In this document: piece by piece, positions 7,691 through 16,942 of the stretch
How positions within the stretch are numbered: the stretch's first letter is position 1
How the letters are laid out: the number at the start of each line of letters is the position of its first letter
NCBI GenBank assembly: GCA_045531585.1
Contig: JAZSEH010000056.1
Span: 7,261-71,260 of the forward strand
From: SIG587 sp045531585
Lineage (GTDB): Bacteria > Bacillota > Clostridia > Oscillospirales > Acutalibacteraceae
Length of the DNA stretch: 64,000 bases
Direction: 5' to 3'
The notes under the pieces: model-generated
Seen by the model: the letters and a program-made list of their open reading frames with translations, nothing else
What the model was told of the DNA's origin: nothing
The model's database searches: none
Made by a program: the position numbers and the translations under genes

Positions 7691-8200
7691 ATGGTTATTG
7701 TTGGAATAGATCCGGGCTATGCAATAGTGGGTTACGGCGTAATAGACTATACCGCCAATCGTTTCACTACCATAAAATACGGTGCCATTACCACACCCGC
7801 TCATACCGATTTTGCCGATAGGCTGAAAACGGTGTATGATGATGCCTGCACACTCTTTGACGCAACAAAGCCACAGGCCCTTTCCATTGAAAAACTGTTT
7901 TTTAATACCAATACCACCACCGCTATAGACGTGGCTCAGGCAAGGGGAGTTATACTTCTTGCCGCAAGGCAAAGGGGAATTCCTGTTTTTGAGTACACAC
8001 CCCTGCAGGTTAAGCAGGCCGTTACAGGCTACGGCAGGGCAGAGAAAAAACAGGTGATGGAGCTTACCCGTCAGTTTTTGGGGCTTAGCGCAGTCCCCAA
8101 GCCTGACGATACTGCCGATGCTCTGGCTCTGGCAATATGTCACGCCTACAGCTCAGGCACGTCATATGCAAAACTTGTTATGGAGGCTAAGAAGAAATGA
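7691..8200 (+). CDS. ruvC: Holliday junction resolvase RuvC
   Basis: The 169-residue endonuclease nicks Holliday junctions symmetrically during recombination repair. The four catalytic acids are in place: Asp7 (GIDPG), Glu67 (SIEKLFF), Asp140 and Asp143 (PKPDDTADALA). I start at ATG 7691, after GGGAAGGGTG. The open frame extends upstream to 7499, but that part covers the promoter and is not protein-like. Its stop overlaps the ruvA start (ATGA). Confidence 0.95.
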   Translation: MVIVGIDPGYAIVGYGVIDYTANRFTTIKYGAITTPAHTDFADRLKTVYDDACTLFDATKPQALSIEKLFFNTNTTTAIDVAQARGVILLAARQRGIPVFEYTPLQVKQAVTGYGRAEKKQVMELTRQFLGLSAVPKPDDTADALALAICHAYSSGTSYAKLVMEAKKK

Positions 8201-8796
8201 TAGCATCTTTAAACGGAAAACTTGTTTATACCGACGCAACCACCGCAGTAATTGAGTGCGGCGGCGTAGGAATACGGTGCTTTGCCACTGCAAACACTCT
8301 GGCAAAGCTGCCCCCCGTAGGCTCGCAGGTGTTTTTACATACCGTAATGGTGGTTAAGGAGGATGCCCTTGACCTTTACGGCTTTATGAGTGTAGAGGAG
8401 CTTGAGTGCTTCAAGCTTGTGACCACCGTTAGCGGCATCGGCCCTAAAATGGGACTCTCCCTTCTTTCGGAGTTTACCCCTGAGCGTATTCAGCTTATGA
8501 TTATCAGTAACGATGCCAAGGGTCTTACCGCCGCATCGGGTATCGGTCTTAAAGGGGCTCAGCGTATTATACTTGAGCTTAAGGACAAGCTGGGAAAAAG
8601 CACCGACCTTCGGGGCGCCGATTTATCGGGTGCCGCCGCGGCGGTATCAAACTCAGCCTCTAAGGAGGCTATCGCCGCCCTTACCTCTTTGGGCTTCACC
8701 CAAAGTGAGGCGGTATCTGCAGTGGGTGCCCTTGACCCCGCGCTTGATACACAACAGCTTATAAAGCTGGCACTTAAAAATCTTTCAAAAAGGTAG
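8197..8796 (+). CDS. ruvA: Holliday junction branch-migration subunit RuvA
   Basis: The 199-residue protein binds four-way junctions and loads RuvB. It begins MIASLNGKLVY, the usual RuvA oligonucleotide-binding start, has two helix-hairpin-helix segments (TTVSGIGPKMGLSLLSE and TAASGIGLKGAQRIILEL), and ends in the small three-helix domain that contacts RuvB. It overlaps ruvC by 4 bases. Confidence 0.95.
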   Translation: MIASLNGKLVYTDATTAVIECGGVGIRCFATANTLAKLPPVGSQVFLHTVMVVKEDALDLYGFMSVEELECFKLVTTVSGIGPKMGLSLLSEFTPERIQLMIISNDAKGLTAASGIGLKGAQRIILELKDKLGKSTDLRGADLSGAAAAVSNSASKEAIAALTSLGFTQSEAVSAVGALDPALDTQQLIKLALKNLSKR

Positions 8797-8806
8797 GTGA
8801 GCAGTA

Positions 8807-9859
8807 GTGCTTGAGGATATGGATTTTGAAAACCGCGTTGTTTCTCCTGAATTTTCGGGTAGGGATGACGATCAGGAAATAACCCTGCGCCCCAAAAGTC
8901 TTGATGAATACATCGGTCAGGATAAGGCAAAGGAAAACCTTGAAATTTACATTAAGGCCGCCAAAATGAGAGGGGAGAGCCTTGACCACGTTCTGCTTTA
9001 CGGCCCTCCCGGTCTTGGTAAGACCACCCTTTCGGGCATAATCGCCAAGGAAATGGGAGTAAACCTTCGTGTAACCTCAGGCCCTGCCATAGAAAAGCAG
9101 GGTGACCTTGTTGCCATACTTACAAACCTTTCGGAGGGCGACGTGCTTTTCATAGATGAGATACACCGCCTCTCCCGTAATGTTGAGGAAATACTGTATC
9201 CCGCAATGGAGGATTTCTCCCTTGACATCATAATAGGCAAGGGCCCCTCCGCCAGATCTATTCGCCTTGATGTGCCCCACTTTACCCTTGTGGGCGCCAC
9301 CACCAGGTCGGGTCAGCTTTCTGCACCGCTGAGAGACCGCTTTGGCGTGCTTTTACGCCTTGAGCTTTATACCCCTGAGCAGCTGGCAAGAATTATAACA
9401 AGGTCGGCAAATATTCTGGGTATTCCCATTGATGAGGAGGGCGCGCTGGAAATAGCCTCCCGCTCCCGTGGAACACCCCGTATTGCCAACAGACTTTTAA
9501 AGCGTGTAAGAGATATTGCTCAGATACAGTTCAGCGGCGTTATAACCGAGGCTGTGGCAAGGGATGCCCTGTCCCGCTTTGAGATAGACGAGCTGGGTCT
9601 TGACGATTTTGACAGAAGAATGCTTCGTACCATAATAAACGCCTACGGCGGCGGCCCTGTGGGACTTGATACCCTTGCGGCGGCGGTTGGTGAGGAAAGC
9701 ATTACCTTAGAGGACGTTTATGAGCCGTATCTTATGCAGATAGGCTTCCTGACACGAACCCCAAGGGGAAGATGTGCCACCAAGCTGGCCTACGATCACC
9801 TTGGTATCCCCTTTAACGGACAGACAGAAAGTGACGGCAGAATTAAATGCGATTTGTAG
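8807..9859 (+). CDS. ruvB: Holliday junction branch-migration ATPase RuvB
   Basis: The 350-residue AAA+ motor starts at GTG 8807. Walker A is GPPGLGKT (66-73) and Walker B FIDEIHR (around 115-121). Sensor 1 (GATTRSG), the arginine-finger region (LRDRFG) and the winged-helix tail with TPRGR are also present. It pumps DNA through RuvA-bound junctions. The next gene starts 13 bases before its stop. Confidence 0.95.
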   Translation: MLEDMDFENRVVSPEFSGRDDDQEITLRPKSLDEYIGQDKAKENLEIYIKAAKMRGESLDHVLLYGPPGLGKTTLSGIIAKEMGVNLRVTSGPAIEKQGDLVAILTNLSEGDVLFIDEIHRLSRNVEEILYPAMEDFSLDIIIGKGPSARSIRLDVPHFTLVGATTRSGQLSAPLRDRFGVLLRLELYTPEQLARIITRSANILGIPIDEEGALEIASRSRGTPRIANRLLKRVRDIAQIQFSGVITEAVARDALSRFEIDELGLDDFDRRMLRTIINAYGGGPVGLDTLAAAVGEESITLEDVYEPYLMQIGFLTRTPRGRCATKLAYDHLGIPFNGQTESDGRIKCDL

Positions 9860-10710
9860 AGGATTTTAAGGATTACGAGCTTATAGATGCCGAGGGTGGC
9901 GAGCGCCTTGAGCGCTGGGGAGATATTATACTTATCCGTCTCGACCCTCAGGTTATATGGCAGGGCGAGAGAAAGGACCCCCGTTGGCATAATCCCCACG
10001 CCATATATCACCGCTCAAGCTCGGGCGGCGGCTATTGGGAGACCGTAAAAAAGGTGCCCGACGTATGGAGCATAAAATATAACGATTTAACCTTCCGCTT
10101 AAAGCCTATGGGCTTTAAGCATACGGGACTTTTCCCTGAGCAGGCCGTTAACTGGAAGTTAGCAGCAGAGCTTATAAAAAAAGCGGACAGGCCCGTCCGC
10201 GTGCTTAATCTCTTTGCCTATACAGGTGGCGCCACCGTTGCCTGCCTTGCGGCAGGGGCACAGGTCACCCATGTTGATGCCTCAAAGGGAATGGTGCAGT
10301 GGGCAAAAGAAAATGCCATAGCCACAGGTACTCCCGAGACGGCGGTACGCTGGCTTGTGGATGATTGTCTTAAATTTGTTAAAAGAGAAATTCGCAGGGG
10401 CAATAAATATGATGCCGTTATTATGGACCCTCCCTCCTACGGTAGGGGCCCCGGCGGTGAGGTTTGGAAGCTTGAACAGCAGATATGTGAGCTGCTTACC
10501 GAAACGGGAAAGCTGCTTAGCGACGATGCAATATTCTTCTTCCTTAACTCCTATACAGGCGGTCTTTCCGCCACAATTTTAAACTATATGGTAAAGCAGT
10601 GCATTGCAGGAAACCGCGGCGGTAAAATATATACCGATGAAATAGGCCTTAAGGTTACCGCAAGAGATATTGTACTTCCTGCAGGAAATACTACCGTATG
10701 GGAAAGGTAA
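9847..10710 (+). CDS. Class I SAM-dependent 23S rRNA methyltransferase (RlmI/RlmK-like)
   Basis: The 287-residue protein has a SAM-binding fold. Motif I is VLNLFAYTGGATVACLAAGA (119-138), an acidic ribose contact sits in THVDAS (Asp144), and the catalytic loop is DPPSYGRG (194-201), typical of the Methyltrans_SAM family acting on rRNA cytosines or guanines. It lacks an obvious N-terminal PUA domain, so the exact target is not assigned. It overlaps ruvB by 13 bases and is followed by ecfA1. Confidence 0.8.
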   Translation: MRFVEDFKDYELIDAEGGERLERWGDIILIRLDPQVIWQGERKDPRWHNPHAIYHRSSSGGGYWETVKKVPDVWSIKYNDLTFRLKPMGFKHTGLFPEQAVNWKLAAELIKKADRPVRVLNLFAYTGGATVACLAAGAQVTHVDASKGMVQWAKENAIATGTPETAVRWLVDDCLKFVKREIRRGNKYDAVIMDPPSYGRGPGGEVWKLEQQICELLTETGKLLSDDAIFFFLNSYTGGLSATILNYMVKQCIAGNRGGKIYTDEIGLKVTARDIVLPAGNTTVWER

Positions 10711-10712
10711 TT

Positions 10713-11555
10713 ATGAGCGACAGTATTATAAAAATTAAGGATGTAGCCTTTGAGTATACCGATGCAAACGACCAAAAGGCTATTTTAACCGATTTCAATC
10801 TGGAAATAGAACGGGGTAGCTTTACGGTGATTTTAGGTCACAACGGCTCAGGAAAATCCACCCTTGCAAAGCTGATGAACGGCCTTTATAAGCCCTCAAG
10901 CGGTGAAATAACCGTTGATGGTATTTCCACTGCCGATGAAAAGCAGGAGCTGGAGGTAAAGCGCCGCGTAGGTCTTGTTTTCCAGAACCCCGATAATCAG
11001 ATAATAGCCTCCATTGTGGAGGAGGACGTGGCCTTCGGTCCGGAAAACTTAGGCCTTGACCCTACTGAGATACGCGCCCGTGTTGACGAGGCGCTGAAGG
11101 CCGTTGGTATGTACGAGCATCGTCTTGAGGCACCACATCAGCTTTCAGGCGGCCAAAAGCAGAGAATTGCCATTGCAGGAATAATTGCAATGCGCCCTGC
11201 CTGCATAGTGTTGGATGAGCCTACCGCAATGCTTGACCCTAAGGGTAGGCAGGAGGTTATGGAAACCCTTTACCGCCTGAACAGACGGCAGGGCATAACG
11301 GTGGTGCTTATCACCCATTTTATGGAGGAGGCGGAGCTTGCCCACCGTGCCATTGTTATGAACGATGGTGCCATTGTTTGTGACGATACCCCCGTAAAGG
11401 TGTTTGAGCAAATAGACCTGCTTAAAAAAATAGGTCTTGCCGTGCCCCAGACCAGCGAGCTCTTATACAGGCTTAAGCAGGCAGGAATAAACGTGAGCAC
11501 GGGTATAATTTCGGTGGAGGATACCGCCGAGGAAATTAAAAATTCTTTAATTTAG
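10713..11555 (+). CDS. ecfA1: ECF transporter ATP-binding protein EcfA1
   Basis: The 280-residue ATPase of an energy-coupling-factor vitamin transporter has Walker A GHNGSGKST (42-50), the Q-loop QNPDNQI typical of EcfA, signature LSGGQKQR and Walker B IVLDEPTAMLDP. I start at ATG 10713, five bases after GGAAAGG. A frame from ATG 10698 would overlap the preceding methyltransferase. ecfA2 and ecfT follow. No substrate-binding S component is encoded nearby, as expected for a shared (group II) module. Confidence 0.92.
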   Translation: MSDSIIKIKDVAFEYTDANDQKAILTDFNLEIERGSFTVILGHNGSGKSTLAKLMNGLYKPSSGEITVDGISTADEKQELEVKRRVGLVFQNPDNQIIASIVEEDVAFGPENLGLDPTEIRARVDEALKAVGMYEHRLEAPHQLSGGQKQRIAIAGIIAMRPACIVLDEPTAMLDPKGRQEVMETLYRLNRRQGITVVLITHFMEEAELAHRAIVMNDGAIVCDDTPVKVFEQIDLLKKIGLAVPQTSELLYRLKQAGINVSTGIISVEDTAEEIKNSLI

Positions 11556-11581
11556 CATTTTTTCAAAGGAGGGAAAATCAC

Positions 11582-12448
11582 TTGTCACTTATAAAAGTCA
11601 GGGATTTATCCTATTCTTATTCAAACAGCCTGCCCACACCTGTGGCGGCAATTAACAATATAAACCTTGATATTGAGCAGGGCGAGATTATCGGAGTTAT
11701 AGGTCATACGGGCTCAGGAAAATCCACCCTTGTTCAGCATCTTAACGGGCTTTTACGCCCCACCTCGGGTCAGATTTTTATTGACGGGGTGGATATATGG
11801 GAGCGCCCTAAGGAAATAAAGCAGATTCGCCAAAAGGTGGGTCTTGTTTTCCAATACCCTGAGCATCAGCTTTTTGAGGATACTGTAAGGCAGGATATTG
11901 CCTTCGGTCCTAAGAATATGGGTATTACCGGGGCTGAGCTTGATGCCCGTATAGAAAATGCCGCAAATACGGTGGGCCTTAAGGGGGAGCTGCTCTTAAA
12001 GTCTCCCTTTGACCTTTCAGGCGGTGAAAAGCGCCGCGCCGCTATTGCAGGGGTTATTGCAATGGAGCCTAAGGTGCTTATTTTTGATGAGCCTACCGCA
12101 GGTCTTGACCCTATAGGCAGAGAGGGCATATTAAATATTGTTAAAGCTTGCCGCGAAAAGGGTGCCACCGTTATAATGGTATCCCACAGTATGGATGATA
12201 TTGCCTATATTGCCGACCGTATCCTTGTTATGAACAAGGGTAGCGTTGCTATGTTCGATACCGTGGATAACGTGTTTAAAAATGCCGAAGCACTCCACCA
12301 AATAGGCCTTAACGTGCCCAACATCACCAAGGTGTTTTTAAGACTTCGTCAGCAGGGGCTTGATATTCCTGCCAACGTTTATACTATGGAGGCGGCGGTG
12401 CGTGTGCTGACTGAATATAAAATGAGCGGAGGTAATAAAAATGCTTGA
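11582..12448 (+). CDS. ecfA2: ECF transporter ATP-binding protein EcfA2
   Basis: The 288-residue partner ATPase starts at TTG 11582 after GGAGGGAAAATCAC. Motifs are Walker A GHTGSGKST (41-49), Q-loop QYPEHQLF, signature LSGGEKRRAA and Walker B LIFDEPTAGLDP. EcfA1 and EcfA2 form the heterodimer that drives vitamin uptake with EcfT. It overlaps ecfT by 8 bases. Confidence 0.92.
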   Translation: MSLIKVRDLSYSYSNSLPTPVAAINNINLDIEQGEIIGVIGHTGSGKSTLVQHLNGLLRPTSGQIFIDGVDIWERPKEIKQIRQKVGLVFQYPEHQLFEDTVRQDIAFGPKNMGITGAELDARIENAANTVGLKGELLLKSPFDLSGGEKRRAAIAGVIAMEPKVLIFDEPTAGLDPIGREGILNIVKACREKGATVIMVSHSMDDIAYIADRILVMNKGSVAMFDTVDNVFKNAEALHQIGLNVPNITKVFLRLRQQGLDIPANVYTMEAAVRVLTEYKMSGGNKNA

Positions 12449-13250
12449 TAATATTACCTTCGGTCAGTATATTGACCTGCCCTCCGTAATACATCGCCTT
12501 GACCCGCGTCTTAAAATACTTCTGCTTGTGGCGGTTATAGTGTTTATCTTTATAGCAGGAAATTTCTTTGCGCTGGGACTTGTATCGGTATTTTGTATTG
12601 CTGTGCTTATGCTTTCAAGAATACCCCTTAAAATGTATCTTAAAAACATTAAGGTAATCCTTCCCGTTATACTCTTTACCGCAATTATAAACGCCCTGTA
12701 CGTGGGTGAGGGAACGGTGCTTGTTAAGTGGTGGGTAATAACCATTACCACAGGGGGAATTGAGCGTGCAATATTTATGGCGCTGAGGGTTGTACTGCTT
12801 ATTCTTATAAGCGCCACCCTTACCTATACCACCACACCTAACGACCTTACCGATGCCATTGAGCGTCTGTTTTCACCCCTTAAGCTTATCGGCCTTGGCT
12901 CGGTTGTTCATATGCTGGCTATGATGATGACTATTGCCCTGCGCTTTATTCCCACCCTTATTGAGGAAACGCAGAAAATAATGAACGCCCAAAAGGCAAG
13001 GGGAGCCTCCTTTGAGGAGGGCAAGCTTATGCAGCGCATCAAGGCCCTTATTCCTATTCTTATTCCTTTGCTTGTTTCGGCCATACGCCGCGCTTACGAG
13101 CTGGCTGAGGCAATGGAATGTCGCTGTTATAACGGCGGTAAGGGCAAGCAGCGTATGAAACAGCTTCGCCTTAAATGGGGCGATGCCGTTGCCACAGTAT
13201 GTGTTGCGGTTGTTTGCGCCGGTATTATAACGCTTAATTTATTCTTTTAG
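12441..13250 (+). CDS. ecfT: ECF transporter transmembrane protein EcfT
   Basis: The 269-residue membrane protein has several hydrophobic spans near the N-terminus (LKILLLVAVIVFIFIAG and following). Two coupling motifs of the A-R-G type appear as AQKARGASFEEG and AMECRCYNGG. It links the ATPases to exchangeable S components. It is immediately followed by truA, an order common in Firmicutes. Confidence 0.92.
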   Translation: MLDNITFGQYIDLPSVIHRLDPRLKILLLVAVIVFIFIAGNFFALGLVSVFCIAVLMLSRIPLKMYLKNIKVILPVILFTAIINALYVGEGTVLVKWWVITITTGGIERAIFMALRVVLLILISATLTYTTTPNDLTDAIERLFSPLKLIGLGSVVHMLAMMMTIALRFIPTLIEETQKIMNAQKARGASFEEGKLMQRIKALIPILIPLLVSAIRRAYELAEAMECRCYNGGKGKQRMKQLRLKWGDAVATVCVAVVCAGIITLNLFF

Positions 13251-13259
13251 AGGTTTTTT

Positions 13260-13991
13260 ATGAAAAGGGTACTGCTTAAAATTTCATATGACGGTACTGC
13301 CTACCACGGCTGGCAGGTACAGCCCAACGGGGTGACCGTGCAGGAAACACTGCAGGATGCCCTTGAAAAAATGCTGGGTGAACGCCCTGCCGTTACAGGG
13401 TGCAGCCGTACCGATGCAGGTGTGCACGCAAGGGAGTTTTTCTGTCATTTTGATGCACCTGACAATATTCCCACCCATGCCTTTGTGGCAGGACTTAATT
13501 GCGGCCTGCCATATGATATTTCGGTGCTTGAGGCAGGGGACGTGGCGGATGATTTTCACGCAAGGTACCATGCCCTTGGGAAAAGGTACGTCTATTACAT
13601 AGATAACGGTGACGTGCCTGACCCGTTTTTACGCAGATACGCCCATTACGTAAAGGGTAATCTTGATATAGATAAGATGAACGATTTTTGTAAAATGCTT
13701 ATTGGTACCCACGATTTTGCCGCCTTTTCCAGCATCCACCGCAGTGTAACCGATACGGTGCGCACAATAAAGGAATGTTACGTCTCACGCGAAGGGAATA
13801 AAATAATCTTAAGCGTTACGGCGGACGGTTTCTTATATAATATGGTACGGATAATTGTAGGCACCGCCCTTGATGCCGGTATGGGCAAGGTGCCAAAGGG
13901 CAGCTTTGAGGAAGTTTTCGGAACGGATAGACAAAAGGCGGGGAATACCGCCCCTGCCTGCGGTCTGTTCCTGGATAAAGTTTTTTATTAG
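13260..13991 (+). CDS. truA: tRNA pseudouridine(38-40) synthase TruA
   Basis: The 243-residue enzyme converts uridines 38-40 of the tRNA anticodon stem to pseudouridine. The catalytic aspartate is Asp52 in GCSRTDAGVHA. The family start KRVLLKISYDGTAYHGWQ and the later NMVRIIVGTALD segment are present. It lies 9 bases after ecfT, inside the same run of genes. Confidence 0.95.
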   Translation: MKRVLLKISYDGTAYHGWQVQPNGVTVQETLQDALEKMLGERPAVTGCSRTDAGVHAREFFCHFDAPDNIPTHAFVAGLNCGLPYDISVLEAGDVADDFHARYHALGKRYVYYIDNGDVPDPFLRRYAHYVKGNLDIDKMNDFCKMLIGTHDFAAFSSIHRSVTDTVRTIKECYVSREGNKIILSVTADGFLYNMVRIIVGTALDAGMGKVPKGSFEEVFGTDRQKAGNTAPACGLFLDKVFY

Positions 13992-14001
13992 GAGTACAGC
14001 T

Positions 14002-15294
14002 ATGCCTGATTATAAAAAGAAAAACCTAAAGCGTGCAGGCGTTAAAAGGAGCCGCACCGCAAGGGCAGAGGAAATACCAATGTCACCAAAGTCCACAGGC
14101 CCCGCCCCTGCAAAGAAAAAGGGTGAGTCTAAAAAACAAACCAAGGGTAGCCTTCGTGTGGTAAGAGGAAATAAGCTTCGCAACCGCCGTAAAGCTCAGA
14201 TAATAAGCGGAATTTTGCTTACCGTTGTGGCGCTGGTGCTTATTCTCCATTTCTCATTTCCCACAGGCCTTTTTGACCAGATAAAGGTTTGGAGCAGTAG
14301 TGTGGGCGGCAGTCAGTTCCCCGTTTCAATGGCGGGGGGCAACACCCTTACCGTAGATAAAAAGGGAAGCCTTTACTATACCCTTTCGGATACTATGCTT
14401 GAAGGCTATAACGGCGGCGGTAAGCGAATATTAAAGGCTCAGCACGGCTTTTCAGCCCCTGTAATGCGTTCCTCCGCTACCCGCACCTTAGTTTTTGACC
14501 AGGGCGGCTCAGGCTATAAATTATACTCTGCAGAAGGCGTACTGCTTGAAAAGACCACCGAAAATGGCATAATTTCGGGAAACGTGTCCAGGTGCGGTAC
14601 CTTCGTTATAGCAACCAAGGCCCAAGGCTATGCCTCCAGCGTGTTTGTGTACGGTAAAAACGGTGAGCAGCTATACCAATGGAACAGCTCGGTGGAGCTG
14701 GTAAGCGACGTAGCCCTTTCAGATAACGGTAAAAAGCTTGCGGTGGCAGTGTTCAACAGTAATAACGGTGAGTACACTTCGAAGGTGTACGTCTTAACCT
14801 TTGACAGTGCAAACCCCGTTCACACCCAGGAATACAAGGGCGAATTTGTGTATTCGCTTCAAACCAATCTGAAAAAAGGCTTTGTTGCGGTGCACACCAA
14901 AGGCGCCACCTATACAAGCTGGGGCAAGTACGTAAAACAGAGCTTTACTACGGAAAATCAACTTCGTATGTATCGCGGAAACTCTAAGTTCAGTCTTATT
15001 GTTACCACCCGCAGCAGTGATAAAAAGGATAATACCTTTACTCTGTTTAATAAAAAGGGTAACGAAATATCACAAATAAAGTGGGAGCACAGCATTACCG
15101 ATGCGGCTCTTATTGGCAACCATATCCTTGTTTTAAGCGATACCGAGCTTTTCCTTCTTGATAAGTCGGGAAAAATCGTCCGTAAGGGTGATGCAGGCTT
15201 TGGCGGCGTAAGGGTGGTAGGGCATTCCCTTGAAAATGCCACCGTTATATCGGATAATCTTTTGAATAAAGTAGTTTTAAAAAGTGAGAAGTAG
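14002..15294 (+). CDS. DUF5711-like membrane-anchored beta-propeller protein
   Basis: The product is 430 residues from ATG 14002, which has GGAG 8 bases upstream. The frame is open further back, but that part overlaps truA. The first 60 residues are very basic and rich in Lys, Arg, Ser and Pro. One membrane segment follows at about 65-85 (IISGILLTVVALVLILHF). The rest is a long beta-rich extracytoplasmic part with repeated blades (for example TLTVDKKGSLYYTLSD and VSDVALSDNGKKLAVAVF), matching my memory of DUF5711 proteins of Clostridia. Function unknown; it sits between truA and holA. Confidence 0.65.
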   Translation: MPDYKKKNLKRAGVKRSRTARAEEIPMSPKSTGPAPAKKKGESKKQTKGSLRVVRGNKLRNRRKAQIISGILLTVVALVLILHFSFPTGLFDQIKVWSSSVGGSQFPVSMAGGNTLTVDKKGSLYYTLSDTMLEGYNGGGKRILKAQHGFSAPVMRSSATRTLVFDQGGSGYKLYSAEGVLLEKTTENGIISGNVSRCGTFVIATKAQGYASSVFVYGKNGEQLYQWNSSVELVSDVALSDNGKKLAVAVFNSNNGEYTSKVYVLTFDSANPVHTQEYKGEFVYSLQTNLKKGFVAVHTKGATYTSWGKYVKQSFTTENQLRMYRGNSKFSLIVTTRSSDKKDNTFTLFNKKGNEISQIKWEHSITDAALIGNHILVLSDTELFLLDKSGKIVRKGDAGFGGVRVVGHSLENATVISDNLLNKVVLKSEK

Positions 15295-15297
15295 TGT

Positions 15298-16347
15298 ATG
15301 CCGATTTGTTATGAGCAACAACTGAAAAGAAGCCTTGAGCAGGGCTCCCCAAAGGGAGTGTACCTGATTTTTGGTGACGACCCGTATCTTAAAAAGCAAT
15401 ACGTGGATAAGATAACCGATAAAACTGCTGATAAGGATGATTTCTTTAATTATCATTCCTTTGATGAAAATGCAGACCTGCAGGAGGTTTACGATGCCCT
15501 CCAGCAGCTTCCTATGATGGCCGATAAAAAGCTGGTACTGCTTTGCGATTACGATTTTGAGCAGGCAAAGGGAAACGAGTTTGAGCGCCTTTGTCAGCTT
15601 TTGTCTGAGCGTATAGATACCGCTGTTTTTGTGTTGTGGTTCTCTGCCTTGGAGTTTGATAAGGACTCCGAAAGGTCAAAGCAGTTAATTTCTGCCACCG
15701 AGAAATCAGGGGGTATGGCCGTATGTATAGGTCATAGGGATGCCTCCGATCTTATTCGTATGTTAACCGCAGGTGCGGCTAAAAGGGGCTGCAAAATGTC
15801 TGCCGATACCGCGCGGTATTTAATGGAGTGTGTATCAACCGATATAAGCACCCTGCGGAATGAGCTTGAAAAGCTGTGTGCCTTTGCCAATAAAGGCGTT
15901 ATAGATAATAAAGCGATAGATACGGTTTGCGTAAAAACCGTGGAGGCAAGCGTTTATGACCTTACTAAGGAAATATTTGCCTGCAACGCAAAGGGCGCGT
16001 TTAAGCTGGTGGATGAACTTTTTTATATGCGCATAGCTCCCCAGATAATACTATATTCGGTGCATAGCGCCTACGTGGATATGTACCGCGTTTATGCCGC
16101 AACGCAGGCAGGGGTCCCCCTTACCGCAATAGCCGAGGAATTTGCCTACGGAAAAAGAGAATTTGTGTTAAGGCGTGCTAAGGAACAGCTTCGCCGCTTT
16201 GATGAGGCAAGGCTTCGTTTAAGCTTTGAGGAGCTGCTCTCCTGTGACAGACTTCTTAAAAGCTTTGGCGTAAATGAACGCTTTGCAATAGAACAGCTTA
16301 TTATCCGCCTTATTTATATTATCCAAAAGGGTGAAAGAATTGATTAA
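15298..16347 (+). CDS. holA: DNA polymerase III subunit delta
   Basis: The 349-residue clamp-loader subunit opens the sliding clamp for the replicative polymerase. It has the family start (GVYLIFGDDPYLKKQYVDKI), a Walker-like region without a functional P-loop, the segment LQQLPMMADKKLVLL, and the C-terminal collar domain ending in IEQLIIRLIYI. It starts 3 bases after the previous gene, at ATG 15298. Length and order of segments fit Gram-positive HolA. Confidence 0.88.
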   Translation: MPICYEQQLKRSLEQGSPKGVYLIFGDDPYLKKQYVDKITDKTADKDDFFNYHSFDENADLQEVYDALQQLPMMADKKLVLLCDYDFEQAKGNEFERLCQLLSERIDTAVFVLWFSALEFDKDSERSKQLISATEKSGGMAVCIGHRDASDLIRMLTAGAAKRGCKMSADTARYLMECVSTDISTLRNELEKLCAFANKGVIDNKAIDTVCVKTVEASVYDLTKEIFACNAKGAFKLVDELFYMRIAPQIILYSVHSAYVDMYRVYAATQAGVPLTAIAEEFAYGKREFVLRRAKEQLRRFDEARLRLSFEELLSCDRLLKSFGVNERFAIEQLIIRLIYIIQKGERID

Positions 16348-16942
16348 AATTAAGGGTGCCGTTGTTGTTGAGGGTAAGTACGATAAAATTCATCTTGAAA
16401 ATTTCATAGATGCCCTTATCATCCCCACCAACGGCTTTCGCCTTTTTAAGGACAAGGAAAAGCTAAGCCTCATCCGCCTTGCGGCACAGCGGGACGGTAT
16501 TGTGGTTATTACCGATTCGGATAATGCAGGCAGGCAGATACGCTCCTATTTAAAGCAGTGCATAGGCAGTGATAAAATAACCAACGTGTATCTCCCTAAA
16601 ATTCAGGGTAAGGAGCGGCGCAAGGCAAAGCCCGGTGCCGAGGGTATACTTGGTGTAGAGGGTATAAGCGGAGATATTATCCTTTCCGCCCTTGAAAAAA
16701 GCGGTGTTATGGCCCAAAAAACGGATAATAAGGGCGATAAAATAACAAAAGCCCACCTTTTTGATTGGGGGCTCAGCGGCAGGCAAAACTCCGCCTATGA
16801 AAGAATGGAGCTTCTAAAGCATTTGGGTTTGCCCGAGAATCTTACAACCCCTGCAATGCTTGACTATATTAACTGTGCATACTCTTTTAACGAATTTAAA
16901 GGGGAGGTAGAAAAATGGCAAAGCAATCGGGACAAAAGGTAA
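16340..16942 (+). CDS. rnmV: Ribonuclease M5 (Toprim, 5S rRNA maturation)
   Basis: The protein is 200 residues from TTG 16340. That start gives (M)IKIKGAVVVEGKYDK, exactly where the family begins, with AAGGGTGA six bases upstream; GTG 16331 is an alternative. The Toprim motifs are VVVEGKYDK and VVITDSDNAGRQIR. The C-terminal half (DUF4093-like) contains KAHLFDWGLSG. RNase M5 trims 5S rRNA precursors. It overlaps holA by 8 bases and the WYL gene by 28. Confidence 0.85.
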   Translation: MIKIKGAVVVEGKYDKIHLENFIDALIIPTNGFRLFKDKEKLSLIRLAAQRDGIVVITDSDNAGRQIRSYLKQCIGSDKITNVYLPKIQGKERRKAKPGAEGILGVEGISGDIILSALEKSGVMAQKTDNKGDKITKAHLFDWGLSGRQNSAYERMELLKHLGLPENLTTPAMLDYINCAYSFNEFKGEVEKWQSNRDKR